From Nissolia schottii (lineage: Eukaryota; Streptophyta; Magnoliopsida; Fabales; Fabaceae): a stretch of DNA of 64,000 nt. This document shows, in pieces, positions 12,501 through 22,065 of this stretch; the first letter of the stretch is position 1; each line of letters opens with the position of its first letter. The notes beneath the pieces are model-generated. The model made no database searches. It saw nothing but the letters and a program-made list of their open reading frames with translations, and was not told where the DNA came from. The translations under genes and the position numbers were made by a program. The stretch is from assembly GCA_003254905.1 (NCBI GenBank), contig QANU01086934.1:154032-218031 (forward strand). The letters are read 5' to 3'.

Positions 12501-13004
12501 TAAGCAAAATACATCTATTTTATGGTTATAATTTTTTCTGTTTGTTTATAATATTTTTTTTATGTTTTATTATATCACATATCCTAACCGTATTGTATCC
12601 TATAATTTCAAAAAATTGTCGTGTCCTTGAATCCATGTCGCATGTCATACATGTGCTTCATAGATTTCGATTCCATATGGAATTTTTATTGAATATGTGT
12701 GTGGTGTATTCTGCGCAGATGGATGCTCTAATATCACATAGCTCAAAAAGCTATTATGCATGTGTTGGGGAGAGCACTCATGATGCATATCAGAGTCCTT
12801 CAAAAGACCTGATTGCTATCAATAACAGTTTGAATGGGTATAATACTTTCTTGACTTCTTCTAAGGAGTGAAATTTATTTCTATTATTACCATAACAGTG
12901 ATGTTGTTGTTACTTTTAGGAACCGAAAGCTGAGAGGTTCCCTCAATTTCGGTGAAGTGGTTAGTGACTCGATGGTTGCAAACAGCCTCTTTCTGCAGAG
13001 TTGA
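9558..13004 (+). CDS. N-terminally truncated retinoblastoma-related protein (RBR pocket and C-terminus)
   Basis: Nine exons join in frame: 9558-10257, 10442-10604, 10710-10782, 11466-11642, 11726-11833, 11915-12038, 12146-12270, 12719-12837 and 12920-13004. All introns are GT/AG. The product is 557 residues, whereas plant RBR proteins are about 1000. Residues 1-233 cover the A pocket ([52 protein letters not shown]). Residues 234-312 are the spacer with SP sites, and about 313-450 the B pocket. By alignment from memory to human RB, LxCxE-cleft residues look retained ([11 protein letters not shown]). The C-terminal part carries several SP sites typical of CDK targets. The N-terminal cyclin-fold domain is absent: an in-frame TGA at 9492-9494 precedes the homology, and no upstream exons were found. 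Short deletions occur after SPLG in A and around LVASRNG in B. A stop after FLQS removes the usual last 18 or so residues. Known role of the family: E2F-binding repressor of S-phase genes in the nucleus. Whether this copy is expressed is unknown; it may be a decaying partial duplicate. Confidence 0.85.
10981..11047 (+). repeat. 34-bp tandem pair in RBR intron 3
   Basis: Two adjacent imperfect copies of GGAGAG.CGGT.GCCTCTCGA.GTGCTA occur in intron 3 (10783-11465). The surrounding 10830-11100 sequence resembles LTR tail material (TATAATAAATA-like sequence and a GC-rich leader), but I could not define termini. Confidence 0.6.
12337..12663. mobile_element. 327-bp TIR element in RBR intron 7 (CTATGAAGCAC termini)
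   Basis: The ends are a perfect 11-bp inverted repeat: CTATGAAGCAC on the left and GTGCTTCATAG on the right. The flanks are ATTTCAAT and ATTTCGAT, an 8-bp target duplication with one mismatch, as expected of a hAT or Mutator-like element. The interior carries GTGTCC/GACAC-rich ends and an AT-rich core, without a transposase. Similar GACAC/GTGTC-rich sequence appears at about 18.0-18.5 kb. Confidence 0.75.
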
Positions 13005-13467
13005 AGTTGTGCATCATCCTCGCTGAGCAACCTTACTCTTAAAATATTCTTAAAATCTTCTAGTCCTTGTAAGTTAAGGACTATCACGATCTTTAAATCT
13101 TATCCATAAATTTTATTTATTAATAATTATAATGACCCTCACTTCACCAACAGTAGGGGTGATGAGTTTGGTCGGACGCCATTAAACAAAATAGACCCAA
13201 CATGAATGTGATATGAAAAGAGATTATATATTTGTCTTCTATACTAGTGCAAGGCCCGGGGGTGCTTAACATTATTAAAATAGATAAAACATAGGATTTT
13301 AGGGGGAAAAGAATATCCTTCCTTACATAGATATCAGTATAAAAATATTTTCTTCATAACTTGTTGAGTCTATGCAAATAAGATGCTCCATTTTGATTCA
13401 TATCCAACAAAAGCCCTTATCTTCCTTCTTCAACATCATCGACACTTGAATCACTTTCTATAAGGTC

Positions 13468-13624
13468 GTGTTATTTATAGTTAGTGTATTGTGGGACACT
13501 ATGACATTGATACAGTCTCATTTATCATTAGATAAAACTTTAATGAGAATGACACATCATGAAAATCCCATCTAATTGTGAATAAGAATGTGTCAGTAAT
13601 ACAATAAGTACAAATAACATTATT
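13468..13624. mobile_element. MITE with GTGTTATTT termini
   Basis: The left end GTGTTATTTATAGTTAGTG is the imperfect inverted match of the right end (AATACAATAAGTACAAATAAC followed by ATT). The total is about 157 bp, with no coding capacity. The same terminal word, TGTTATTTGTAC, is used by the palindromic element at 14764-14916, so the two belong to one family. Confidence 0.6.
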
Positions 13625-13852
13625 CTTTATCACATTCAATACACTTCACCTTGTTGATGGCCCACAACTACACTATTAATCTACTACCAAGCAATCACCC
13701 CTGATACGTTCATTACACACGCATCACAATAGACATCAACAACACTCAAAGAGTATGACTACCCTTTCATGCCGATACGCTTGAAAACTGATGATTCCTC
13801 CCCTTACTATTTCTAGTCGGATACACCTCAGAACCGTCACCTTTGTCATGCT

Positions 13853-14735
13853 TATGGGTGAAAATGGGTCTAGTCTAGATAGGTTTCAGCTTAAATAAGT
13901 ATATCTTGCTTTTAAATTATTTAGTCTAAATTTAGGCCTATTATTTATCATAGACTTGTTCCTAAGGCTCAACTTGGCATTTTGAAAAGTCTTGTTTGAC
14001 ATGAAAATCTATTTAAAGACCTACTTGAAATAAATAATAAATAAATAAAAACTTATATTTTGTATGTCAATGAAGGTTTACATACTTTGTATCTAATTAA
14101 ACCATTAATAGAAAGTACATAAAAAATATATTTTCAGTCATTTAAATTTGAAAGGCAAAATAAACAAGGAAAAGATAAATCTTACTTGTAAGTTGTAACT
14201 AAAAGAAAATACTATTCCATAAACATTGAAGTAATATGTCAAGAGAAATCAAATTAACTTGTACTTTAAGAGATTCCACGAGAAGATGCACATATGGTAG
14301 TGGCACCAACAAAGACGAAAAGAGAAAGTGTTAAATGTTTAAGTAAGAGCTAAAGAAGAAGAAGATTTGACTTGGTCTATGAGAGAGTGAGAGATGAGAA
14401 GCAAAAAATTATTTCGAATTTGATTAGGCTAAATTATTGAAATAAGATAGAATTTGATTTTAGACTTGATTTTCAATCTTTTTCTTGAGTTGAGATATAT
14501 TTGTTTTAACTTTTTAATAATAAAAATAATAATAATTTAAGAAAACATAATAAATAGGTCGGCTTGTGAGGCTTAATCGATTTTTTTTATTACTCACGTC
14601 CTGACCTATTTTAGTTAGAAAGACCTCTTAGAAAACATTGGTTTGACTTGTTTTGTAAACAGGTTAGGCCAAATTAGGCCTTAAATGGACTAGATTGAAG
14701 GTCCCTGACAAACAGTCTAACCTATTTTCACCCCT
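13853..14735. mobile_element. Non-autonomous hAT-like element (GGGTGAAAATGGGT termini)
   Basis: The left end GGGTGAAAATGGGTCTAG and the right end CTAACCTATTTTCACCCC are inverted copies. The interior repeats AGGCCTA/TTAGGCC and TAGACTTG-type words near both ends. Termini of the TAGGGGTGAAAA type are typical of hAT non-autonomous elements. I could not find an exact 8-bp target duplication, which suggests age. There is no transposase frame. Confidence 0.6.
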
Positions 14736-14763
14736 TCACATCCCGTAAATATGTAACAAAAAA

Positions 14764-14916
14764 TGTTATTTAGACCCACTAATATGGTGAACATCATGAC
14801 AGTCCTCTCACAAAGGTTTGGGATCTACCATGTACTTGAATTCAAGTATATGGTGACCTCACAACTTTGTGAGAGGACTGTCATGATGTCCACTATTTTA
14901 ATGGGTACAAATAACA
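14764..14916. mobile_element. 153-bp near-perfect palindromic MITE
   Basis: The two arms meet at CTTGAATTCAAG (about 14836-14847) with essentially no loop. The arms match outward through TACCATGTA/TATATGGTG, CTCTCACAAAG/CTTTGTGAGAG, CATCATGACAGTC/GACTGTCATGATG, CCCA/TGGG and TGTTATTT/AAATAACA. It shares its TGTTATTT terminus with the element at 13468. RNA across it would fold into one long hairpin. Confidence 0.8.
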
Positions 14917-15392
14917 CTATTCACGTGTAACTATGCCTCTAAACCAACACATCACGATAGTACACTAATCCACACATGAGTGGAAAGATACTTTGTAAGG
15001 CCTTTTATCATTAGAGTTTAGGCTGAAGGTAAGGTTAGCTTTAGTTTAGAACATGTTTTTGAAGTCATCAAACACTTAACAAGATACACATCATGTAGCA
15101 ACGAGAAAACCTGAGAACTGGTGGAAAATAGTGCTTTTTTTTAGAGATGCCAAAGGTGGAGCCCCTCGTGGAGGAAGAGGCTCATTTTAGCAAGGAGATC
15201 AGCACTCCGGTTGTCTTCTACGAAGAAATGGTTAATAACAACATTCTACCTTCTTTTAATTGAAATGGATATATATATAAAGAATTTTATCTAAGCTTTA
15301 TCTAAAAATATTCCCTTCAATTCAACCAATTCTCAAATCAAAGAATTACGCGTGGGTTATTTTTATTTTAAGCAGTCACTTACACAAGAAAC

Positions 15393-15441
<49 letters not shown>
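15393..15441. repeat. (TTA)n microsatellite
   Basis: About 16 uninterrupted TTA units. Confidence 0.95.
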
Positions 15442-15442
<1 letters not shown>

Positions 15443-16821
15443 AAAATTCATTGATTTTAAAATGTACCCAACAAAATGAAAATAACAGATATGGGACAGC
15501 CTCTATTAAAGTTATAACTTTTTATCAAAGCTAATTACTAAAACTAACTTCATTGATTAAATTATTAAAACTTTCTTTAATTAGTTAATCAAACACTAAA
15601 AGATGAAACAAGGTATATATATATTTATATATATATGGACCATTTGTCTAAAAACACTAAAATATATACTAAAAATTATTTGTCATATAGAAATAATTAT
15701 AAGTAATATTTAATTTTTGATTGGTGTAATGCACGTGCGATGCACGAAAAAAGTAATTAACCATAATCATAAACTAAAAAGATAATATTTATTCTATAAT
15801 AATATGAGAATTAAAAATCAAATTAGGTTAAAAAAAATTAATCAGTTTCAATATGAATTGATATTTAATTTATATTATGTTGTAGCAAACAGTAATTAGT
15901 CATTGCTATTGCGCTCAATTTGTTATTAAGTTGCGTAGTATGTTTGTCTACTTTATTGTCAAGCAGTAAAACATTAATTATTATGTATATGTGGTGAGGT
16001 TTATTTTTAAACAAGTGAATATAAACCAAAAAAAAAAAAAAAAGATTTTGTTAACCATTACCATAATGACATTGGTTAAGGAACATTTATTACCCCAATA
16101 TTCACCTACTAGCTCTTTTTCTTAGTGTACATTTTCAAACTTTTTTTTTATGCTATGCCCTTTAACGCAATTTCTTTTTCCTAATATATCATGCAATATC
16201 ATTATTTGTTGGTCTCATGCATAAACTACATGCATGATATATAAATATATACTTCAAGAAATTTTCAGCTCAAAGACCCATGTGATTTAATTTTCCAGTG
16301 CTATAAAATGATCAGTGCAGTGCAAAAAGCCTATCACATTACCATGAACAAAGGCTTTTTTCAAAGACATGAGTTCAGATCTGCATCATGCGTATGAGCA
16401 AACTCTTAATTCATGAACAAGGATCAAGCAAAAAAGTCTCAAGTTTCAACAAAATTGAGGATACACGTACACGTAATTTAAAAGAGTATTACACAAATTC
16501 AAAATCCAATTCACACCTACAAACATGTAAATATTATGTTTCTATGAGTGTATTATTAGTGCTCGAATTTGTAATCCTACAAAATAGAAGTTACTTATGG
16601 CTCTAACACAAAGTATAATAAAAAATGTGACTTCGAGTTGTTGTTCCATTTAATTTACATAAAATTCGCATTTAGTTATATCAAATTTATCCTTATAAAT
16701 ACTCATCATAGGCTTACTGCTCTTCACACACATCACACAAATATTTACTATATCTAAGTCTTTGACCTTTCATTTTTCGATCTAATTATGTTTTGTAGGG
16801 TTTAAAGCATCATGAGCATAA

Positions 16822-17026
16822 GAACCTAATGGTCCTACCATATCCCCTGCCATATATAAGAATTTATGTGAGAGATACGGAGAGTGTCAGAAGAAATTAA
16901 GAGCTGAACACATTGGAGGATATATATGCTATAGACGGTTGTCAGGCGTTCGTGCCCAGTGGAGCAGATGGAACACTTACTTCTCTAACATGTGCTACTT
17001 GCCACAAGCATGAGGTGCACACTTAA
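16822..17026 (+). pseudogene. Mini zinc finger (MIF / ZF-HD dimerisation domain) remnant, + strand
   Basis: One frame reads ERYGECQKKLRAEHIGGY. The next reads AIDGCQAFVPSGADGT and LTSLTCATCHKHEVH, then TAA at 17024-17026. This is the ZF-HD zinc finger pattern (YGECQKN..A..GG.AVDGC.EFMPSG...L.CAAC.CH..FH). The two halves are joined by a net +1 shift inside TATATAT at about 16920-16927, as if ATAT had been inserted. In the first frame a TAA at 16819-16821 lies just upstream and no suitable ATG follows it. Intact family members are small DNA-binding-deficient regulators that heterodimerise with zinc-finger homeodomain proteins. This copy looks dead unless the TA run is a sequencing error and an upstream exon exists. 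A TTTTGTAG acceptor-like site precedes it at about 16798. Confidence 0.7.
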
Positions 17027-17509
17027 GTCACAAATAATGGCCCTAGAGCTTTTGAGCAATGAATTTTATGTTTGAAAAAATGATCTTCTTAAATCTGTGA
17101 CATATTCTTCCGAATTTCTTTTCTTTGTTTATATTTTATGATTTGGGTTTTTATATGTGTTCATCATGGAATTATATTATGGAAGTCTTAATTAGTTTTT
17201 ATAATACAAGAAGACGTTGGAATTAAATCTAGCACTGATCATTCTATGTTAATCCCATCATTATTATTTTTCTAAGTCAAAGTTATTAATTTTAAAGGCT
17301 TCTCTTCTATATTTGTGAACTTATTTTGAATTAGTTGTCAGTGTCAAAGCATGGAATTAATGACATAGCAAGACTCAATTATTTGAGTGCATTTAGTTAA
17401 AATTTAGCACTCACCAATTGAATAGATTATCAATACAATTTTTATGACAACAAAAACAATATTTACTTATTATAAGATCGTATAGTCCTTAACTAATCTT
17501 TGATCCTAA

Positions 17510-17990
17510 ACCTTGATTTGACAAATAGTGAGATTATTTCATTTTGTAATTCAATTAAAACACTTGTAGATATTTAAACAAAGTTTTTAGAAAATCGTTT
17601 TTTATCAAACATAGACTATTTTACTTATGACTTGACTTCAATCAAAATTAATTTAACCAATAGGTAATTTTGTACTTTTGTGTCGAAACTCATGCTAACT
17701 AATTGTTTATTCTCAGTCAAATTGATCATTCATTCATTACCAAAAAAAATTTACCATTACAAAAGAAATTGATCAATCATTCAACGAATCTAGCTCCAAC
17801 ATCACTCAACATGAGAGTGAATTATTATTGACACAATTTTTTAACCTACAAAAATGTAAATAGTTAGGAGAAGCTCTCAAAAGAAGTAGTTATATTTTGA
17901 TCCCAAGCCTTGATTAGTTTGAGAAGATAATTTTTCAGCTATGGAAGTCAACTAAATAAGCTTATGAATATTTACATTTAATTTTTCAAG
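17510..17990 (+). repeat. Diverged direct duplication, copy A (partner at 21629-22065)
   Basis: Collinear with 21629-22065 over some 450 bp with small indels. Shared landmarks in order: CCTTGATTTGACAAA, ATTATTTCATTTTG, AGACTATTTTACTT, ATAGGTAATTTTGTA, TTGTTTATTCTCAGTCAAA, CTAGCTCCAAC, AGTTAGGAGAAG and AAATAAGCTTATGAATATTT. No open frame is shared, so it looks like an old non-coding segmental duplicate. Confidence 0.8.
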
Positions 17991-18465
17991 TGTAAAAAAT
18001 TAGGAAGCATAGACACTTTGTGGGATTGTCGTGTCACTGCGTCCGACACACCATAGACACTATCACACGAAGACACTCATGTTGCACTTGTCTAAAAGTG
18101 TCCAAGTAAAAAATTCGTGATTAGCCGTGTCTGAGCTATATCTGAAAGTTTTTTGAGCCGTGTTGAAGTAAAAAATATTTTAAATATTAAATAATTAATA
18201 ATAATATGGACCCATAGAAAATTAACAAGTATTGATACATGAAAATATTTTGAATGTTCCATATATTTTGAAAGAGATTTGAAAAGAATTAAAAATGAGT
18301 AATTTTATATCAATGAAAACTTTAGGATGTTATTATAAATATTTAATTTTATATCTATATATGTTATGTTTGTGTCTTATAAAATTTTTAAATTAGTATG
18401 TCATTATATCGCGTATCATGTTGTGTCTCATGTCTGGGTCAATGTAGGTATTTCTCAAGTAAAAA
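17991..18465. mobile_element. GACAC-rich element inserted after duplication copy A
   Basis: The sequence GAAGCATAGACACTT...TGTCGTGTCACTGCGTCCGACAC and the right-hand GTTGTGTCTCATGTCTGGGTC resemble the ends of the 12337-12663 element. The left flank TTTTTCAAG and right flank TTTCTCAAG may be a 9-bp target duplication with one mismatch. The duplicate at 22.1 kb lacks this insert, while both copies continue afterwards with AAAAACCATAGTTAAT. Confidence 0.5.
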
Positions 18466-20145
18466 AAACCATAGTTAATTGTCACAAGCTCTTGAGAAAC
18501 ATCCAAACATAAACTTTGTTTCTTATAGCATAACTTTCATCAAAATTGAGAGAAAAAAATTAAGTGTCAAGTTCATCTGAATATAACTTTGGTATTTTTT
18601 TTTTTAAGGTAAGTAGACAACTTTTGTATTTGTATATCTTAACTCTAAGCTCTAATTATGTAGTTATTTTATTTTAATTTATCAATTATTAAATAAATCT
18701 AGCTCCTACAACACTCTGCATTTGAGTTGTGAATCATTTGAGGAGGAAGAAGAAGAAGAAAACACAAAACAAATGTGAATCTAAAAATAATATTTCTAAG
18801 CGTTATATAGGCCCAAATCTCAAAAGCCTAAAAAACCCCGCGCCCACAAGAATCTCATGCACACATCCCTTTACCTTCCTAATCACAAAAGTACAACTAT
18901 GCAGTTAATTACATGGAGCGAGGCCTAATCGATTTTCTTGCAGCTCCTCACTTGCACTTTCACGTGATAATCTATAATTTTTCATATTTTTCCTCACACG
19001 CTTTGGTCATTGTGGATCTAACAATAGGTTAATCTCTAACAAGTCACCTCACTCCCTCAACCAACTCAACAGAGATGGTTACAATTGTGTGTCTCATGTT
19101 ACTCTCCAGTTCTCTCTTTATCTATTTTCTCATTATCTATCTGTGTATAACATATGTCTTGAAACTTTTGTCTAAAATTTAAACTTGAAGACTACACGAG
19201 AATAGATTGTCTCCTGTTATTTTCTGACACATGATAAGATCATAATTGATCTCTTACTATTTATTAGAAATGTGGGACTCATATATAGCATAATAAATTG
19301 CTTTGTCATGAAAAATACGATCCAAGCCAAGGTGAAGAGAAAAGAAGCAAAACCAATAATTAATCTAGTCAGAACTTTAGAGACAATTAGGTAGCCAAGG
19401 TGCATGCGTGGAACTATCAACAAGGCGACAGTAAGGACCAAGAAGAGAAACCGATCCAAGAGCTGAACCGAAACTAACAAGCCCACAGACAGAGCAGAAC
19501 CAGCAAAGCCAAAAATGTGGCATCCTCAATTCTTACCAGACCATGTCCTAATGAAGTGCAAATTTTGTAGCACATTACATGTTACTTTTTGTTGCCACTA
19601 GCAAAAACCTGTATGATAAATAATAATTGTTTTTGATGAAATTTCTTTAATTAGTAGCTAATTAATGAAGTTTCTTTATTTCAAAACCAACATGAATTAG
19701 ACTTTCAGTACAAAATCAAATTTAGAACCGACCATATTGCATAGTAAAATCATAACCAAATTTCATCATTGTTTTTCTTTATAAAAACTGAAAGATAGCT
19801 GCTTAAAGTGTAGCTAGCAAATTTGGTAAATAAATTATACTAAAACAAATGCAATGCACAATAAAAATAAAAATAAAAGGAGAGAAGAGAAGAGAGAAAG
19901 AAATTTATGTGTGCTTGAGTCAGAGATCTAATAGGCTATAAAGAGAATAATATCATAATAACGATTTTGCATTATTATTTATGATGAAAATAACTTGCAA
20001 TTTAACTTTGCTTTTCTCAATTACATAACACAGACTCCAAGACAAAATTAAAATAAAAAGAACTAAAAGAAAAAGAAGTCCAAAGAATATTTCACCAGTT
20101 ACAATATAGGATTATGGATATTTCATCAGTTGCTTAGAATTTCTT

Positions 20146-20355
20146 TCATGTATAAAATGAATTGTTAAAACTCGTTGAGCAAGAGGGGTCATGAAGCACC
20201 TTAATCTGATGGTAACTCTTGTGAAAGTTACAAGCGGCACAAGTGATCGAGAGCAACAAGTGTTCCTTCCTTGTACTCCATTGGGCATGAACTCTCCGCA
20301 ACCATCGACGGTATGCATGCCCAGCTTGATTTTTCTGGCATTTTCCATAAATCAT
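20146..20355 (-). pseudogene. Mini zinc finger (MIF / ZF-HD) remnant, - strand
   Basis: Read on the minus strand, one frame gives YGKCQKNQAG at its start and ITCAACNFHKSYHQ at its end. The middle of the family motif (HTVDGCGEFMPNG) lies in a second frame, so at least two compensating shifts separate the pieces. Just upstream on the same strand, GATGGTCC, CATCATAAGGA and TTTATGGAAAATGCCAG align with the corresponding upstream part of the + strand remnant at 16.8 kb, so both descend from one gene with a common leader. The key cysteines and histidine survive, but no single reading frame does. Confidence 0.65.
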
Positions 20356-21628
20356 ATATGTAGGTCCTTATGATGGGGGAAGGATAATGGACCATCTAGG
20401 TTTTTGAAAGCTTCTTCCCTTATCAAGTTATACCTCCTCATGGTGTTTATGAGGAGCTTTAAATCCTGCAAATGATGATCTCATATATGTTATTGAATGA
20501 AAAATGAAAGATCAAAAACTAAGATAAATACAATTTCACAAAAATAAAGATAAATAGACACGTAAGTAAATAGATAGATAGAGGTACAATGTGTACAATA
20601 GAGAAGGAGAGAGAGAAGATGAGAGAAAAAGTAAAATGACTACAATGTAACGGGTGTGAAGAGTTGTAACATTAGAACAAGTATTTATATAGATAAAATT
20701 GATCTGGCTTAGTTTGAAGTTTGTTTAATTGACATGACATAGAAGCCTCACATTACATTTATCACTAGTATGTGGGTAAATTTGATCTGGCTTAATTGAA
20801 CTAAGGGTAACTAGTGTACACATAATTACATTTATACTAGTACAAGGGAATACCTCGTAATCACGTTTATGACTTAAGGTCAGTGTTTATCATCAATAAC
20901 TTTAACTTTTTTTAGGCTTAAAAATTACATCGTTGATAACCCACTTACATGTTTAGTGTTGTAGCTAGCTGGTTCCATTGAGTAATTGACCAATTAGATC
21001 TAAAATAAATACTCAATTAGTGTGTGTTTGAATACAAAAATACAAAAGTGGCTTACATATATTTCAAGTCCCCCACAAACATCTAAAATTTGGTTTAGAT
21101 TTCTAGAAAATTATTATTTTATGTTTTGGTCCAAACATATAAAAAAATTTACAAATTTTGGCCTTGCCTTGTTGTTACTGGGATTGTGTGGTTTTAGTCT
21201 TTATTGTTAGTGAAACTTTGTTAACTGCAAATGTGACTAACAAATTATTATATTAGTAGTCCCATGTGAGTAAAATAAACATACTCAACTCATAATCCAC
21301 AATTTAACATAATTTTGAGCGGTAGACGAGTCATGATTTAGAGATAAATTTAAGTCAAATAGCGAGTTATGTGCCAAATTATGGGTTGAGTGGATTCTTT
21401 TTTTTTCTTGGCACTATTGACTTAAACTATGTTAACTATGATAATAATCTTCAGAGTTTTAGTATATCAAAGACTAAAATCATGTCATTTCTAACGTGTT
21501 TGAAGCAAAGTCAATTATGTAGTTTCTAATATATTTGAATGAAAGTCAATCATGTAATTTCCGAGGTACACAATGAATAATGGCCCTACCCTGCCCCTCC
21601 TCTTACGCAAAGTCAAATTATTGCATAC

Positions 21629-22065
21629 ACCTTGATTTGACAAAATGTCAGATTATTTCATTTTGCAAGTGAACTGAAAATACTGAAAGATATTTTAATT
21701 AACTTTTTAGACAAAAATTATTAAACAGAGACTATTTTACTTTTAACTCGGCTTCGATCAAAATTAAGTTAACAAATAGGTAATTTTGTATTTTTGTGTC
21801 CAAAATCACACTAATTAATTGTTTATTCTCAGTCAAATTGATCATTTAATCATTAACAAAAAATTATCTAGCTCCAACTTCACTTAACATGTGAGTGAAT
21901 TATTATATTGTTACAAAGTCTCAGCCTAAAAAAAATGTAGACAGTTAGGAGAAGTACTCAAAGGCAGTAGTTATGTTTTGATCACAAACCTTAATTAGTT
22001 TGAGAAGATAATTTGTTGGCAACTCAACTAAATAAGCTTATGAATATTTACATTTAATTTTTTAG
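21629..22065 (+). repeat. Diverged direct duplication, copy B (partner at 17510-17990)
   Basis: Same order of landmarks as copy A, about 4.1 kb downstream and in the same orientation. Differences are small indels and substitutions spread throughout, so the duplication is old. Confidence 0.8.

Larger units (their letters stand above)
13005..16821. other. Intergenic block rich in MITEs; no gene seen
   Basis: This interval contains the foldback elements listed at 13468-13624, 13853-14735 and 14764-14916 and the TTA microsatellite at 15393. The rest, including 14930-15390 and 15450-16800, is AT-rich. A 72-codon open frame at 16388-16606 has no recognisable domain. Confidence 0.5.
17027..20145. 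other. Intergenic between the two MIF remnants
   Basis: The interval holds one arm of a diverged direct duplication (17510-17990) and an inserted GACAC-rich element (about 17991-18465). From 18.5 to 20.1 kb it is AT-rich. A hydrophobic minus-strand frame at 19217-19486 is not recognised and has no support as a gene. Confidence 0.45.

Noticed and set aside
19217-19486. Hydrophobic 89-codon minus-strand frame that could pass as a membrane protein
   Set aside because: I recognise no family and see no splice partners; A/T-rich DNA readily gives Leu/Ile/Phe-rich frames.
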